From Peptoanaerobacter stomatis (GTDB taxonomy: Bacteria > Bacillota > Clostridia > Peptostreptococcales > Filifactoraceae): a DNA stretch of 64,000 nucleotides. Below are positions 28,042 through 36,069 of the stretch, one piece after another. The notes under the pieces were generated by a model. The model was given only the letters and a program-made list of their open reading frames with translations. It was not told the DNA's origin and searched no databases. The position numbers were made by a program, and so were the translations under genes. The stretch spans positions 584,724 through 648,723 of the forward strand of contig NZ_JH815225.1 in NCBI RefSeq assembly GCF_000238095.2, written 5' to 3'. Numbering within the stretch: the first letter of the stretch is position 1; each line of letters begins with the position of its first letter.

Positions 28042-29169
28042 ATGCTTAAACAACTTTTAGAGAAATGTGAAGATATAGCTTTAAATCCTAAAAAATATGT
28101 TTGTGACTATATTGAAAAAAGCGGCAAAAAAGCAATAGGTATGATTCCTGTTTTTGGACCTGAAGAATTGGTTGATGCTGCAGGTATGTTTCCTGTAGGT
28201 CTTTGGGGCGGATACAATGTTAAACTTGACCTTTCAAAACAATATTTTCCTGCGTTTTGCGCATCTATAGTTCATGCAATTATAGAATTAGGTTTAAACG
28301 GTACTTATAATATGTTAAGCGGTGTCGTAATGCCGGGAATGAGCGATACACTTATATCTCTAAGTCAAAACTGGAGATCAGGCGTAAAAAATATACCTTC
28401 AATATTCATAGTATATCCTCAAAACAGAAAATTGGACTGCGGGGTTGAATATTTAGTAGAAGAATTGGAATTTGTAAAAGATAAGTTGGAAGCTATATGT
28501 GGACACGAAATTAAAGATGAAGAAATACAAGAAAGCATAAAACTGTATAATGAGCATAGAGCACTTATGAGAGAGTTTTCAATGTTAGCATCATCTCATC
28601 CTAATACAATAAAGAACAGAGACAGAAGTTTTGTATTCAAGAGTGCATATTTCATTCCTAAAAAAGATCATACTGAAATGGTAAAGCAAATAAACGAGGA
28701 ATTAAAAAAATTACCTGAAGAAAAATATGACGGTAAAAAAATAGTTGTTGCAGGACTTATATTCGATGATCTTAATATACTTGACATATTAGAGCAAAAC
28801 AAGATAAGAATAGTTGGAGATTATTTGGCACATGAATCTGTACAATATAATACAGATGTTCCTGAAGTTGGAAAAAACGCTTTGGAAAGATTGGCTAACC
28901 AATGGAAAAACATAGAAGGATTTTCAGCAGCTTATGAACCTAACAAATTAGTAGGCGAATTATCAATAGAATTGATGAAAAAGACAAAAGCTGACGGAGC
29001 TATGTTTGCACAAACCAAGTTTTCAGATTTAGACGAATATGATATGCCTCTTTTTGTAAAAGATATGAGAGATGCTCATCTTCCTGTTCTTGCAATAGAA
29101 GTGGATCAACAAGATGCAAACAGTGAACAAATAAGAACAAAAATCCAAACTTTCGCTGAAATGCTGTAA
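28042..29169 (+). CDS. hadC: 2-hydroxyacyl-CoA dehydratase, beta subunit (HadC type) with altered cluster positions
   Basis: Partner of HadB, 375 residues, recognised from GPEELVDAAGMFPVGLWGG, SGVVMPGMSDTLISLSQNW and the ending IEVDQQDANSEQIRTKIQTF. In HadC proteins as I recall them, the beta-subunit cluster is held by cysteines in ACSI, GMCDTL and KFCD. Here those places read FCASI (C73, A74), GMSDTL (S101) and KFSD (S328). If the recalled alignment is right, this subunit cannot bind its [4Fe-4S] cluster in the usual way. The reading frame is otherwise intact and well conserved, so this is not simple decay. GGAGG inside the end of hadB is the ribosome site. Confidence 0.9.
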   Translation: MLKQLLEKCEDIALNPKKYVCDYIEKSGKKAIGMIPVFGPEELVDAAGMFPVGLWGGYNVKLDLSKQYFPAFCASIVHAIIELGLNGTYNMLSGVVMPGMSDTLISLSQNWRSGVKNIPSIFIVYPQNRKLDCGVEYLVEELEFVKDKLEAICGHEIKDEEIQESIKLYNEHRALMREFSMLASSHPNTIKNRDRSFVFKSAYFIPKKDHTEMVKQINEELKKLPEEKYDGKKIVVAGLIFDDLNILDILEQNKIRIVGDYLAHESVQYNTDVPEVGKNALERLANQWKNIEGFSAAYEPNKLVGELSIELMKKTKADGAMFAQTKFSDLDEYDMPLFVKDMRDAHLPVLAIEVDQQDANSEQIRTKIQTFAEML

Positions 29170-29251
29170 ATATTACAATCAATTTTTTTGATAAATTTTT
29201 ATTGCAAAACGAATCACAATCGTTTCAAACAATAAATATAGGAGGGAAATA

Positions 29252-30385
29252 ATGAAATTTACAAAAGAACAAGAGTTGTTAAGACAAAATGTAAGAGAAT
29301 TTGTAAAAAATGAATTAGCAACTTATCCTGACCATGTAGATGAAACCGGCGAAATACCTAAAGATGTTATGGATAAATTGGCAAAATATCAATTTATAGG
29401 ACCTATAATACCCAGAAAATACGGTGGCGCAGGCGCAGACTATGTGTCATACGCAATAATAATGGAAGAAATATCAAGAAGATGTGCATCCACAAGCACA
29501 TATATAACTGCCGGAGCTTCACTGGCAGCATTACCTTTACTTAATTTCGGAACTGAAGAACAAAAAATGAAATACTTAAAACCTCTTGCACTTGGAGAAA
29601 AAATAGGTTGTTTCGGACTTACAGAACCCGGTGCAGGTTCAGATGCCGGAGCTACAGCTACAACTGCCAAATTGGAGGGAGATTATTATATATTAAACGG
29701 TAGAAAATGTTTCATAACAAATGCTCCTATGGCAGATTTTACAATAATATCAGCTGTTACAGACAAAACAAAAGGTGCAAAAGGTATATCAACTTTCATA
29801 GTAGAATCAAGTTATGAAGGCTGGTCTGTAGGAGCACATGAAAATAAAATGGGTATAAGAGGAACTCAAACATCAGATATAGTTTTAGACAATGTAAAAG
29901 TGCCTAAAGAAAACTTATTGGGTGGAGAAGGAAACGGATTTAAAATAATGCTCAACACACTTGACTCCGGAAGAATAGGTGTTGCGGCTCAAGCTCTTGG
30001 AATTGCACAAGGTGCATTGGATGAAGCTACAAAATATGTAAAAGAAAGAGTACAATTCGGAAGAACTCTTTCCAAATTCCAAAACACTCAATTCACATTA
30101 GCACAAATGGCAACAAAAGTTCAAGCTGCAAGACTGCTTGTATACGATGCAGCAAAGACTAAAGACTTGGGAGAAAAACCCGGCTTACAATCTTCGATGG
30201 CAAAATACTATGCTGCAGAAGTTGCAAATGAAGTAGCATATACAGCTTTACAATTACATGGCGGATATGGTTACATCAAAGATTACCCTATTGAAAGAAT
30301 ATACAGAGATGCCAGAATAACATCCATATATGAAGGAACTTCTCAAGTTCAACAAATGGTAATCGCAGGTTATGTTCTAAAATAA
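29252..30385 (+). CDS. acdB: Acyl-CoA dehydrogenase (AcdB/enoyl-CoA reductase type)
   Basis: FAD enzyme that reduces the 2-enoyl-CoA made by HadBC to the saturated acyl-CoA, using electrons from EtfAB. At 377 residues it has standard family length. CFGLTEPGAGSDAG and FITNAPMADF lie in the flavin/substrate region, GRIGVAAQALGIAQGALDEA and QLHGGYGY follow, and the C-terminal YEGTSQVQQMV carries the glutamate that is the catalytic base in butyryl-CoA-type dehydrogenases. AGGAGGG precedes the start. It is followed by a strong hairpin at 30397 before hadI. Confidence 0.93.
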   Translation: MKFTKEQELLRQNVREFVKNELATYPDHVDETGEIPKDVMDKLAKYQFIGPIIPRKYGGAGADYVSYAIIMEEISRRCASTSTYITAGASLAALPLLNFGTEEQKMKYLKPLALGEKIGCFGLTEPGAGSDAGATATTAKLEGDYYILNGRKCFITNAPMADFTIISAVTDKTKGAKGISTFIVESSYEGWSVGAHENKMGIRGTQTSDIVLDNVKVPKENLLGGEGNGFKIMLNTLDSGRIGVAAQALGIAQGALDEATKYVKERVQFGRTLSKFQNTQFTLAQMATKVQAARLLVYDAAKTKDLGEKPGLQSSMAKYYAAEVANEVAYTALQLHGGYGYIKDYPIERIYRDARITSIYEGTSQVQQMVIAGYVLK

Positions 30386-30396
30386 CAGATTTTAAC

Positions 30397-30442
30397 TATA
30401 GTAAATCGGCTTTAAAAAATATTTTTAAGCTGATTTACTATA
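30397..30442 (+). terminator. Long intraoperonic hairpin between acdB and hadI
   Basis: TATAGTAAATCGGCTT pairs with AAGCTGATTTACTATA through 16 positions (one G-U) around a 14-base A/T loop. It starts 12 bases after the acdB stop. There is no T run after the stem, so it may be an RNA-processing or mRNA-stabilising hairpin, or a leaky terminator, rather than a full stop. Confidence 0.55.
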
Positions 30443-30597
30443 CACCAAAAATATTTTAAATAAATCATATTTAGATTTTTGCTAATTTAATATGTTAAAA
30501 TTTAAATTATATCAGAATTTAAATTATTTAAAGATAAATTTTTATTCAAACAAATGAAAAATTATTTATAAACATTTGTATATGTAGGTGATTTATT

Positions 30598-31383
30598 ATG
30601 AGCAAGATATATACACTTGGTGTTGATATAGGCTCTACAGCATCTAAGTGTATTATGTTGGAAGACGGAAAAAACATAATTGCCTCTTCCAAAGTAGATG
30701 TAGGAGCCGGCACATCAGGACCGATAAGAGCAATAAATGAAATCTTGGAAAAAACCGATATGAAAAGAGAAGATATAAGCTATATAATGGCTACAGGTTA
30801 TGGTAGAAACTCTCTTGAAGAAGCCGATTCTCAAATGTCCGAGCTTTCATGCCATGCAAAAGGTGCATATTTTCTGTTTCCAAATGTAAGAACTATAATA
30901 GATATAGGCGGACAAGATTCAAAAGCTTTAAAAATAGATGAAAACGGTATGTTGGAAAATTTTGTTATGAATGACAAATGTGCTGCCGGAACAGGAAGAT
31001 TCTTGGATGTAATTGCCAATGTATTGGAAGTCGACATAGAAGATCTGGAAAAATTGGATGAACAGTCTACTCAAGATGTTCCTATAAGTTCCACTTGTAC
31101 AGTTTTTGCAGAGTCTGAGGTTATATCTCAACTGTCGAGAGGTACAAAGATACAAGATATAGTAAAGGGAATACATACCGCAATAGCAAGTCGCGTAGGT
31201 GCTCTTGCTAAAAGAGTCGGTATGAAAGATGATGTTGTTATGACCGGAGGTGTAGCATTAAATAAAGGAATGGTAAGAGCATTGGAAAAAAATACAGGTT
31301 TTAAATTGCATACAAGCGAATATTGTCAGTTGAACGGCGCATTAGGTGCCGCATTATTTGCATATCAAAAAGCAAACAAGTAA
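30598..31383 (+). CDS. hadI: 2-hydroxyacyl-CoA dehydratase activator (HadI/HgdC type)
   Basis: Homodimeric [4Fe-4S] ATPase that injects one high-energy electron into HadBC. The ASKHA fold is seen in GVDIGSTASK, IIDIGGQDSK and MTGGVALNKG. The cluster cysteines shared between the two subunits are C128 in NDKCAAGTGRF and C167 in STCTVFAESEV, at the same places as in HgdC. At 261 residues it has the usual length. Here the activator follows the dehydratase and dehydrogenase genes rather than preceding hadBC as I recall for C. difficile. GTAGGTG is the likely ribosome site. Confidence 0.95.
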   Translation: MSKIYTLGVDIGSTASKCIMLEDGKNIIASSKVDVGAGTSGPIRAINEILEKTDMKREDISYIMATGYGRNSLEEADSQMSELSCHAKGAYFLFPNVRTIIDIGGQDSKALKIDENGMLENFVMNDKCAAGTGRFLDVIANVLEVDIEDLEKLDEQSTQDVPISSTCTVFAESEVISQLSRGTKIQDIVKGIHTAIASRVGALAKRVGMKDDVVMTGGVALNKGMVRALEKNTGFKLHTSEYCQLNGALGAALFAYQKANK

Positions 31384-31425
31384 TCATTTTTTATTAAAAA
31401 TAAAATTTAGAAAGGTTGTGTATTT

Positions 31426-32532
31426 ATGAATAATGAAAATACTAATGTTGTTCCACTAAGTACAGTTTTTGGAGTTGCGTCTGTATGGTTCGGCGCACAC
31501 GTCGGTGGAGGTTTTGCAACAGGAAATCAAACAAGAACGTTTTTCGTAAAATTCGGTTATCCGTCCATATTCTTACCGTTTATAATAGTCGCATTGATAG
31601 GATTTGTATTTTATGAAGGTATATTATTTGCAAGAAATAACAATGAATACAACTATCACAACTGGATAGAAAAGCTTTGTGCACCTTACGGTAAAATAAT
31701 GGGATACATATTCGATATAGCATATTTGCTACTTACAATAGTTGCAGTAGGTGCATCAATAGCAGGAAGTGCGGCACTTTTAGAAAATTTATTTAATTTA
31801 CAATATATAATAGGTGTGGCTATAACAGGTGTAATATTCTTTGTACTTACTATCTTCGGCGCCGATCTTGTAAGAAAAGCGTCAACAGCTATCACTTTAT
31901 TGATACTTATATTCCTTACTATAGTTACAGTATCAGGATTAAAAGCAAATATAGGTAATCTTAATATAATAATGGAAACAAAAGAAACTGCCGCTCCTAT
32001 GAGTACAGTTTTATATAACGGTCTTAAATATGCAGGTTTCCAATCTTTGGTATTAGCTATAATGCTAGGTGCGTCAAAACCTCTTACTACCAAAAAATCT
32101 GTAAAACAATTCGCAATACTCGGTGTTATATTGAACGGTGTAATGATAACTATGTCATGTTTAATGATGTTAGCACACTTATCACTTATAAAAGACGAAA
32201 CATTACCTATACTTACAATAATTAAACAATTAAACAGTACACCTCTTCTATACGCTTATTCCATAACATTGTTCCTGGCATTTGTATCTACAGGAGTTGG
32301 CTGTATATTCGGTATAGTTGCAAGATATGAAAATTCATTTGAACAAATAGGTGATATAACAAAGAGAAGAATGTTAATATCATTAGTTTCTATGATAATC
32401 TCCATGTTCATATCATTAGTCGGACTTAACACATTGGTTGTAAAAGGCTACGGATATCTTGGAATACTTTCTATATTCTTCTTGATAATACCTACAATAG
32501 TTTTAGGTATAATTAAAAACAGAAAATATTAA
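31426..32532 (+). CDS. YkvI-family membrane transporter
   Basis: A 368-residue membrane protein with ten or so hydrophobic spans and the motif WFGAHVGGGFATGNQT near the N-terminus, typical of COG3949/YkvI. These are distant relatives of amino-acid carriers of the APC superfamily, and no substrate is established to my knowledge. Its position at the end of the had operon, 42 bp after hadI, suggests uptake of the fermented amino acid or exchange for a product. AGAAAGG is the ribosome site. The operon's strong terminator lies at 32671. Confidence 0.85.
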   Translation: MNNENTNVVPLSTVFGVASVWFGAHVGGGFATGNQTRTFFVKFGYPSIFLPFIIVALIGFVFYEGILFARNNNEYNYHNWIEKLCAPYGKIMGYIFDIAYLLLTIVAVGASIAGSAALLENLFNLQYIIGVAITGVIFFVLTIFGADLVRKASTAITLLILIFLTIVTVSGLKANIGNLNIIMETKETAAPMSTVLYNGLKYAGFQSLVLAIMLGASKPLTTKKSVKQFAILGVILNGVMITMSCLMMLAHLSLIKDETLPILTIIKQLNSTPLLYAYSITLFLAFVSTGVGCIFGIVARYENSFEQIGDITKRRMLISLVSMIISMFISLVGLNTLVVKGYGYLGILSIFFLIIPTIVLGIIKNRKY

Positions 32533-32670
32533 AACTTCCGTTTTACAGAAATAAGTGTACTATACTAATTAAATTATCTTAAGTATAAATTAAATCTGTA
32601 AAATGTAGCTTAACTATTGTTAGTGATATTAACTCAAGTCCTTAATAATATTTATATAATATTTTATTTA

Positions 32671-32716
32671 TAATCAAAAAATAAGCACTTTTTTAAAGGT
32701 GCTTATTTTTTGATTA
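32671..32716. terminator. Bidirectional terminator, perfect 18-bp stem
   Basis: TAATCAAAAAATAAGCAC (32671-32688) is mirrored exactly by 32699-32716 around a ten-base loop, with A and T runs inside the stem on both sides. It ends the had operon and probably the minus-strand oxidoreductase transcript. Confidence 0.88.
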
Positions 32717-32734
32717 TATTATTATCAGTTCTAT

Positions 32735-32771
32735 AATATCTGTTGTGGACACTCTAACAGATATTTTTTAT
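32735..32771 (+). terminator. Second hairpin with T run
   Basis: AATATCTGTT and AACAGATATT form a ten-base-pair stem followed by TTTTT on the plus strand. It overlaps the 3' end of the minus-strand oxidoreductase gene and may be a backup terminator for the had operon. Confidence 0.6.
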
Positions 32772-34276
32772 TTAAAATCCATATATTTAGTCCATATACT
32801 AACTTCTGATAAAGACGGATGTGCAACCATTGTCTTATTCGTAAGCTCTATAGTATTAGGATTCAGATTACGTTTATAATTTTCTTTTCTTAATCTTTTT
32901 GTAAGCTGTGAACCTATTTCTTCATTTATAGGTTGTATTATCTTTTCTCCCGCATTCATAAGCTCTACATATGGCTGTAATAATATTGATGCCTCATCAC
33001 CTATTATATGAACTCCTAATATTTTTTTACTGTCTTTTTCTATTATTATTTTTACAAATCCGTCACTTTCTTCTCCCTCATTATATCCGAGTGCAAAGCC
33101 TTTAGCAGTCTGATAATAATAATGCAACGCCACTTGTATTTTATATCCTTTTTTTCTTGCTTCTTTTTCTGTAAGACCTACATGAGCAACCTGTGGATAT
33201 ATATATGTTACCGCTGGCACAGCATCATAACTTGCAAACTCATAATCATTATCCTTAGCATAAAATAAATTATGTGACAATATCTCCGCTTCATAATTAG
33301 CTTTGTGTCTGAATTGATATTTCCCGTTTATATCTCCAATCGCATAAACTCCGTCAACCGTAGTTTCTAAAAATTCATTTGTCTTTATATATCCTTTTTC
33401 CAACTCTATAGATGTATTTTGTATATCAAGTGTATCGGCATTACTCATAACACCGGGGGCTACTATTATTTCATCTGATTTTACACTGTATAATCTTCCG
33501 TTTGATATATTTTTAAATTCAAGCACTTTTTTTCCGTCTTGCATATAAGTTCTTATTGTGTCTTTATTTGTATATACATCTATACCATATTTTGAGAGTA
33601 TTTCAGGTATAGCAACTGAAACATCTTCTTCTTCTTTGGGTAATAAATACATATTATGTTGTACTATATTTACTTTTGAACCAAGTGCAGACAATATATG
33701 TGCAAATTCCACGCCTATATATCCACCGCCTATGACTGTAACACTTTCATATGGTTTTTTAGGGAATTTATCTCCAAAAAAACTTTCTGAAGTTAAATAC
33801 CCTACTTCTTCAAGACCTTCTATCTTAGGAACTTTTGTTCTGGCGCCTGCTCCTATTACTATCTTATCAGCAGTTATAATCTCATCTTGCTTTGCACTAT
33901 CATTAAAAACTACTTTTATTTCTTTATCTGATATAAATTTTGCAGTACCTTCATATACAGTCAAATTTTCTTTACTTTTGTAATATTGGTATACGTCTTT
34001 ACTTTCATCTATCTTTTGCCATACTCTTTTTGAAACTTTGTCGAAATCTACGGATATATCCTTTATATTTATCCCTATTTTAGACGCTTTTTGTGCCTGT
34101 CTTATAAAATCTGCTACCGTTACCATTACTTTTGTAGGTATACAACCTCTTGTAAGACAAGTACCGCCAAATTTTCCGTTTTCTATCATTGCACATTTCA
34201 AGCCTTTTTCCAAAGCTTCATCTACAACTATATTAGCGCTTCCGCTACCTATAACTATAATATCAAATCTTTTCAT
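32768..34276 (-). CDS. Class I pyridine nucleotide-disulfide oxidoreductase (dihydrolipoamide dehydrogenase/mycothione reductase-like)
   Basis: FAD- and NAD(P)-dependent dithiol enzyme of 502 residues. The N-terminus has the FAD fingerprint IIVIGSGSANIVVDEA, then the redox disulfide GGTCLTRGCIPTK (CxxxxC, about residues 40-45). An NAD(P) fingerprint VTVIGGGYIGVEFA (about 182-195) and the second FAD motif TTVDGVYAIGDI follow. The dimerisation domain ends in AHPSLSE, a variant of HPTxxE. An unusually long segment of about 30 residues (INEEIGSQLTKRLRKENYKR...) precedes that motif. No lipoyl enzyme complex is encoded nearby, so a lipoamide role is not supported; a low-molecular-weight disulfide or metal ion is possible. 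Confidence 0.87.
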   Translation of the reverse strand: MKRFDIIVIGSGSANIVVDEALEKGLKCAMIENGKFGGTCLTRGCIPTKVMVTVADFIRQAQKASKIGINIKDISVDFDKVSKRVWQKIDESKDVYQYYKSKENLTVYEGTAKFISDKEIKVVFNDSAKQDEIITADKIVIGAGARTKVPKIEGLEEVGYLTSESFFGDKFPKKPYESVTVIGGGYIGVEFAHILSALGSKVNIVQHNMYLLPKEEEDVSVAIPEILSKYGIDVYTNKDTIRTYMQDGKKVLEFKNISNGRLYSVKSDEIIVAPGVMSNADTLDIQNTSIELEKGYIKTNEFLETTVDGVYAIGDINGKYQFRHKANYEAEILSHNLFYAKDNDYEFASYDAVPAVTYIYPQVAHVGLTEKEARKKGYKIQVALHYYYQTAKGFALGYNEGEESDGFVKIIIEKDSKKILGVHIIGDEASILLQPYVELMNAGEKIIQPINEEIGSQLTKRLRKENYKRNLNPNTIELTNKTMVAHPSLSEVSIWTKYMDFK

Positions 34277-34283
34277 CTTATCC

Positions 34284-34664
34284 CTACTTCTGTTTATTAT
34301 AATTTTTCATATATTCATTTTCTTCAAATATTTCTTTTAAAAGCTCTTTCAATGTCCATTTTTCATTACTTTCAGTCCTTGACGAAGTTATCGGCCTTTC
34401 AACTAAATTGGACTTGAAAGAAAATAAAAGCTCTCTGATATCCTCGTCTGTATCAAACCCTTGTATGAGCATAAATTCATTATCAAAAATGCTGTCATTA
34501 TCAGGTTCATATGACACATTTTTTTCCGTATCGTTAAAAATATCTCCTACAACCTCATTTAACATATTTTTATCGATAAATTTAACTGTAATATCTTCCT
34601 TTAATATCTTTGAAATCCTATCTTTCCTATCTTCACTCAACTGATATAAAATTATTTTTTTCAA
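34284..34664 (-). CDS. DUF3783-containing protein
   Basis: A small acidic protein of about 126 residues. The C-terminal region (FMLIQGFDTDEDIRELLF...TLKELLKEI) matches DUF3783, a domain of unknown function found in Firmicutes. The frame is open from a TTG at 34670, but the AAAGGA ribosome site is only two bases from it and eight bases from the TTG at 34664, which gives the more typical start MKKIILYQL. It ends seven bases before the oxidoreductase gene, so the two are probably translated from one mRNA. That hints at a shared function. Confidence 0.78.
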   Translation of the reverse strand: MKKIILYQLSEDRKDRISKILKEDITVKFIDKNMLNEVVGDIFNDTEKNVSYEPDNDSIFDNEFMLIQGFDTDEDIRELLFSFKSNLVERPITSSRTESNEKWTLKELLKEIFEENEYMKNYNKQK

Positions 34665-34740
34665 GTACAAGTTCCTTTCTGATTTAAAAAATTAATTTAT
34701 AGTATATATATTCCCATTTTTTCTTTAACAATACATTTTT

Positions 34741-35679
34741 TTATATAAATTTCAAAAAATCCAATGTAAATACCCATAAAAATATTGTAAAACATGATAT
34801 AACCGTTGTAAATATTATTATCTGTGCAGCAAGTTCGTAATCGCATCCCATTTGCTCAGCCATAAGTGCAGAACTGACCGCTGTAGGTGCACAGTACATA
34901 GCTATGAGAGCCACTATTTTTTCACTACTGAATCCAAGTGCTATAGCTATTGTTAAAAATATAAGAGGCACTAATATAAGTCTGCCTAAAACTCCGATAA
35001 ATATATTTCTTATATTTGAAGATATTTTTTTAAAATCAAGCATACTCCCAAGCATAATCATAGGAAGTACACTGCCGATTTTTGCCAAATCCAATATTAT
35101 TTTGTCCACGAATTGAGGCACTTTCACATTTAATAAAGAAAGGATTATTGCAAGTATGGATGCAATTATAAGAGGATTTCTGATAATTTCTTTCAATACG
35201 TTTTTCAAATCTGTATTTCTTCCGCTATGAGTTGCAAGCACAATTACAGCCAACATATTATACATAGGTATGACAACCATTATGAGTATTGATGCAACAA
35301 ATGCACCTGCATTGCCTGCAATATGATTAGTCAGAGGTATTCCCAATATAACAAAATTACTTCTGTATATACCTTGTATAAGTGCCCCTTGTTTTTTTGA
35401 ATCAGGCTCAATAAACGGCACTATCATACTTAATGCCACAACCATGGCGATTATGCTTATAAACACATATATATAAAGTTTAATATCAAATATTTCTCTC
35501 ACATTTGTATGCAGTATATTACTGAATGTAAGTACAGGTAAAAATATGTTAAAACATAATTTGTTCAAATTGGATATGGTTTCTTTTGCAAGATATTTTT
35601 TCTCTTTTAAGTAATATCCGAAAATTACCAAAAATGATATCGGGGCAACAGCATTAAATGCTATATAAAAACTTTCCAT
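34741..35679 (-). CDS. AEC-family transporter (auxin efflux carrier type)
   Basis: A 312-residue membrane protein with about ten hydrophobic segments in two halves. AEC hallmarks include VAPISFLVIFGYYLKEKKYL near the N-terminus, NLNKLCFNIFLPVLTFSNI and a second-half ILDLAKIGSVLPMIMLGSMLD. Related bacterial proteins carry malate, malonate or other organic acids, but no substrate can be assigned here. It has its own well-formed promoter at 35706-35734. The downstream DUF3783 gene is 76 bp away. Confidence 0.9.
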   Translation of the reverse strand: MESFYIAFNAVAPISFLVIFGYYLKEKKYLAKETISNLNKLCFNIFLPVLTFSNILHTNVREIFDIKLYIYVFISIIAMVVALSMIVPFIEPDSKKQGALIQGIYRSNFVILGIPLTNHIAGNAGAFVASILIMVVIPMYNMLAVIVLATHSGRNTDLKNVLKEIIRNPLIIASILAIILSLLNVKVPQFVDKIILDLAKIGSVLPMIMLGSMLDFKKISSNIRNIFIGVLGRLILVPLIFLTIAIALGFSSEKIVALIAMYCAPTAVSSALMAEQMGCDYELAAQIIIFTTVISCFTIFLWVFTLDFLKFI

Positions 35680-35705
35680 CTTATATCCTTTACTATATTA
35701 TAAAT

Positions 35706-35734
35706 ATTGTAAAATTATCATTTGCATTTGTTAA
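35706..35734 (-). promoter_or_regulatory. Sigma-A promoter of AEC transporter gene
   Basis: On the minus strand TTAACA and TACAAT are exactly 17 bases apart, with the -10 about 27 bases upstream of the ATG. Confidence 0.6.
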
Positions 35735-35990
35735 AAATTATATAAAAACCTTATTGTAAATATCATTGTACTTTGAAGTTTTTATATTCTACATTTCTGT
35801 ATTCTTTAAAATCATATCATAAATTTATAATATAAACAACTGAATGTTTCTTTGCATTTTTATGTTTATTGCTTAATTTTTATACATAATATATTATCAA
35901 ATGATAGTTAAAGAAAATATACTTAAATATTAATTTATTATGAAAAAACGTATATCTTTAAACTAAATTTAAAAACCGAATAAATATTAT
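35735..35990. other. Divergent intergenic region, nothing further seen
   Basis: The AT-rich spacer between the AEC and Na/Pi promoters contains stop codons in every frame. I saw no hairpin or repeat worth reporting. Confidence 0.5.
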
Positions 35991-36019
35991 TTGAAATAAT
36001 ATCAAGTTCATATTATAAT
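35991..36019 (+). promoter_or_regulatory. Sigma-A promoter of Na/Pi cotransporter gene
   Basis: TTGAAA (35991-35996) and TATAAT (36014-36019) are 17 bases apart, about 50 bases upstream of the TTG start. Confidence 0.6.
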
Positions 36020-36069
36020 ATATAAGGATTATTTTATGAATCGTCTTAAAATTGATTGGAGGAAATATT

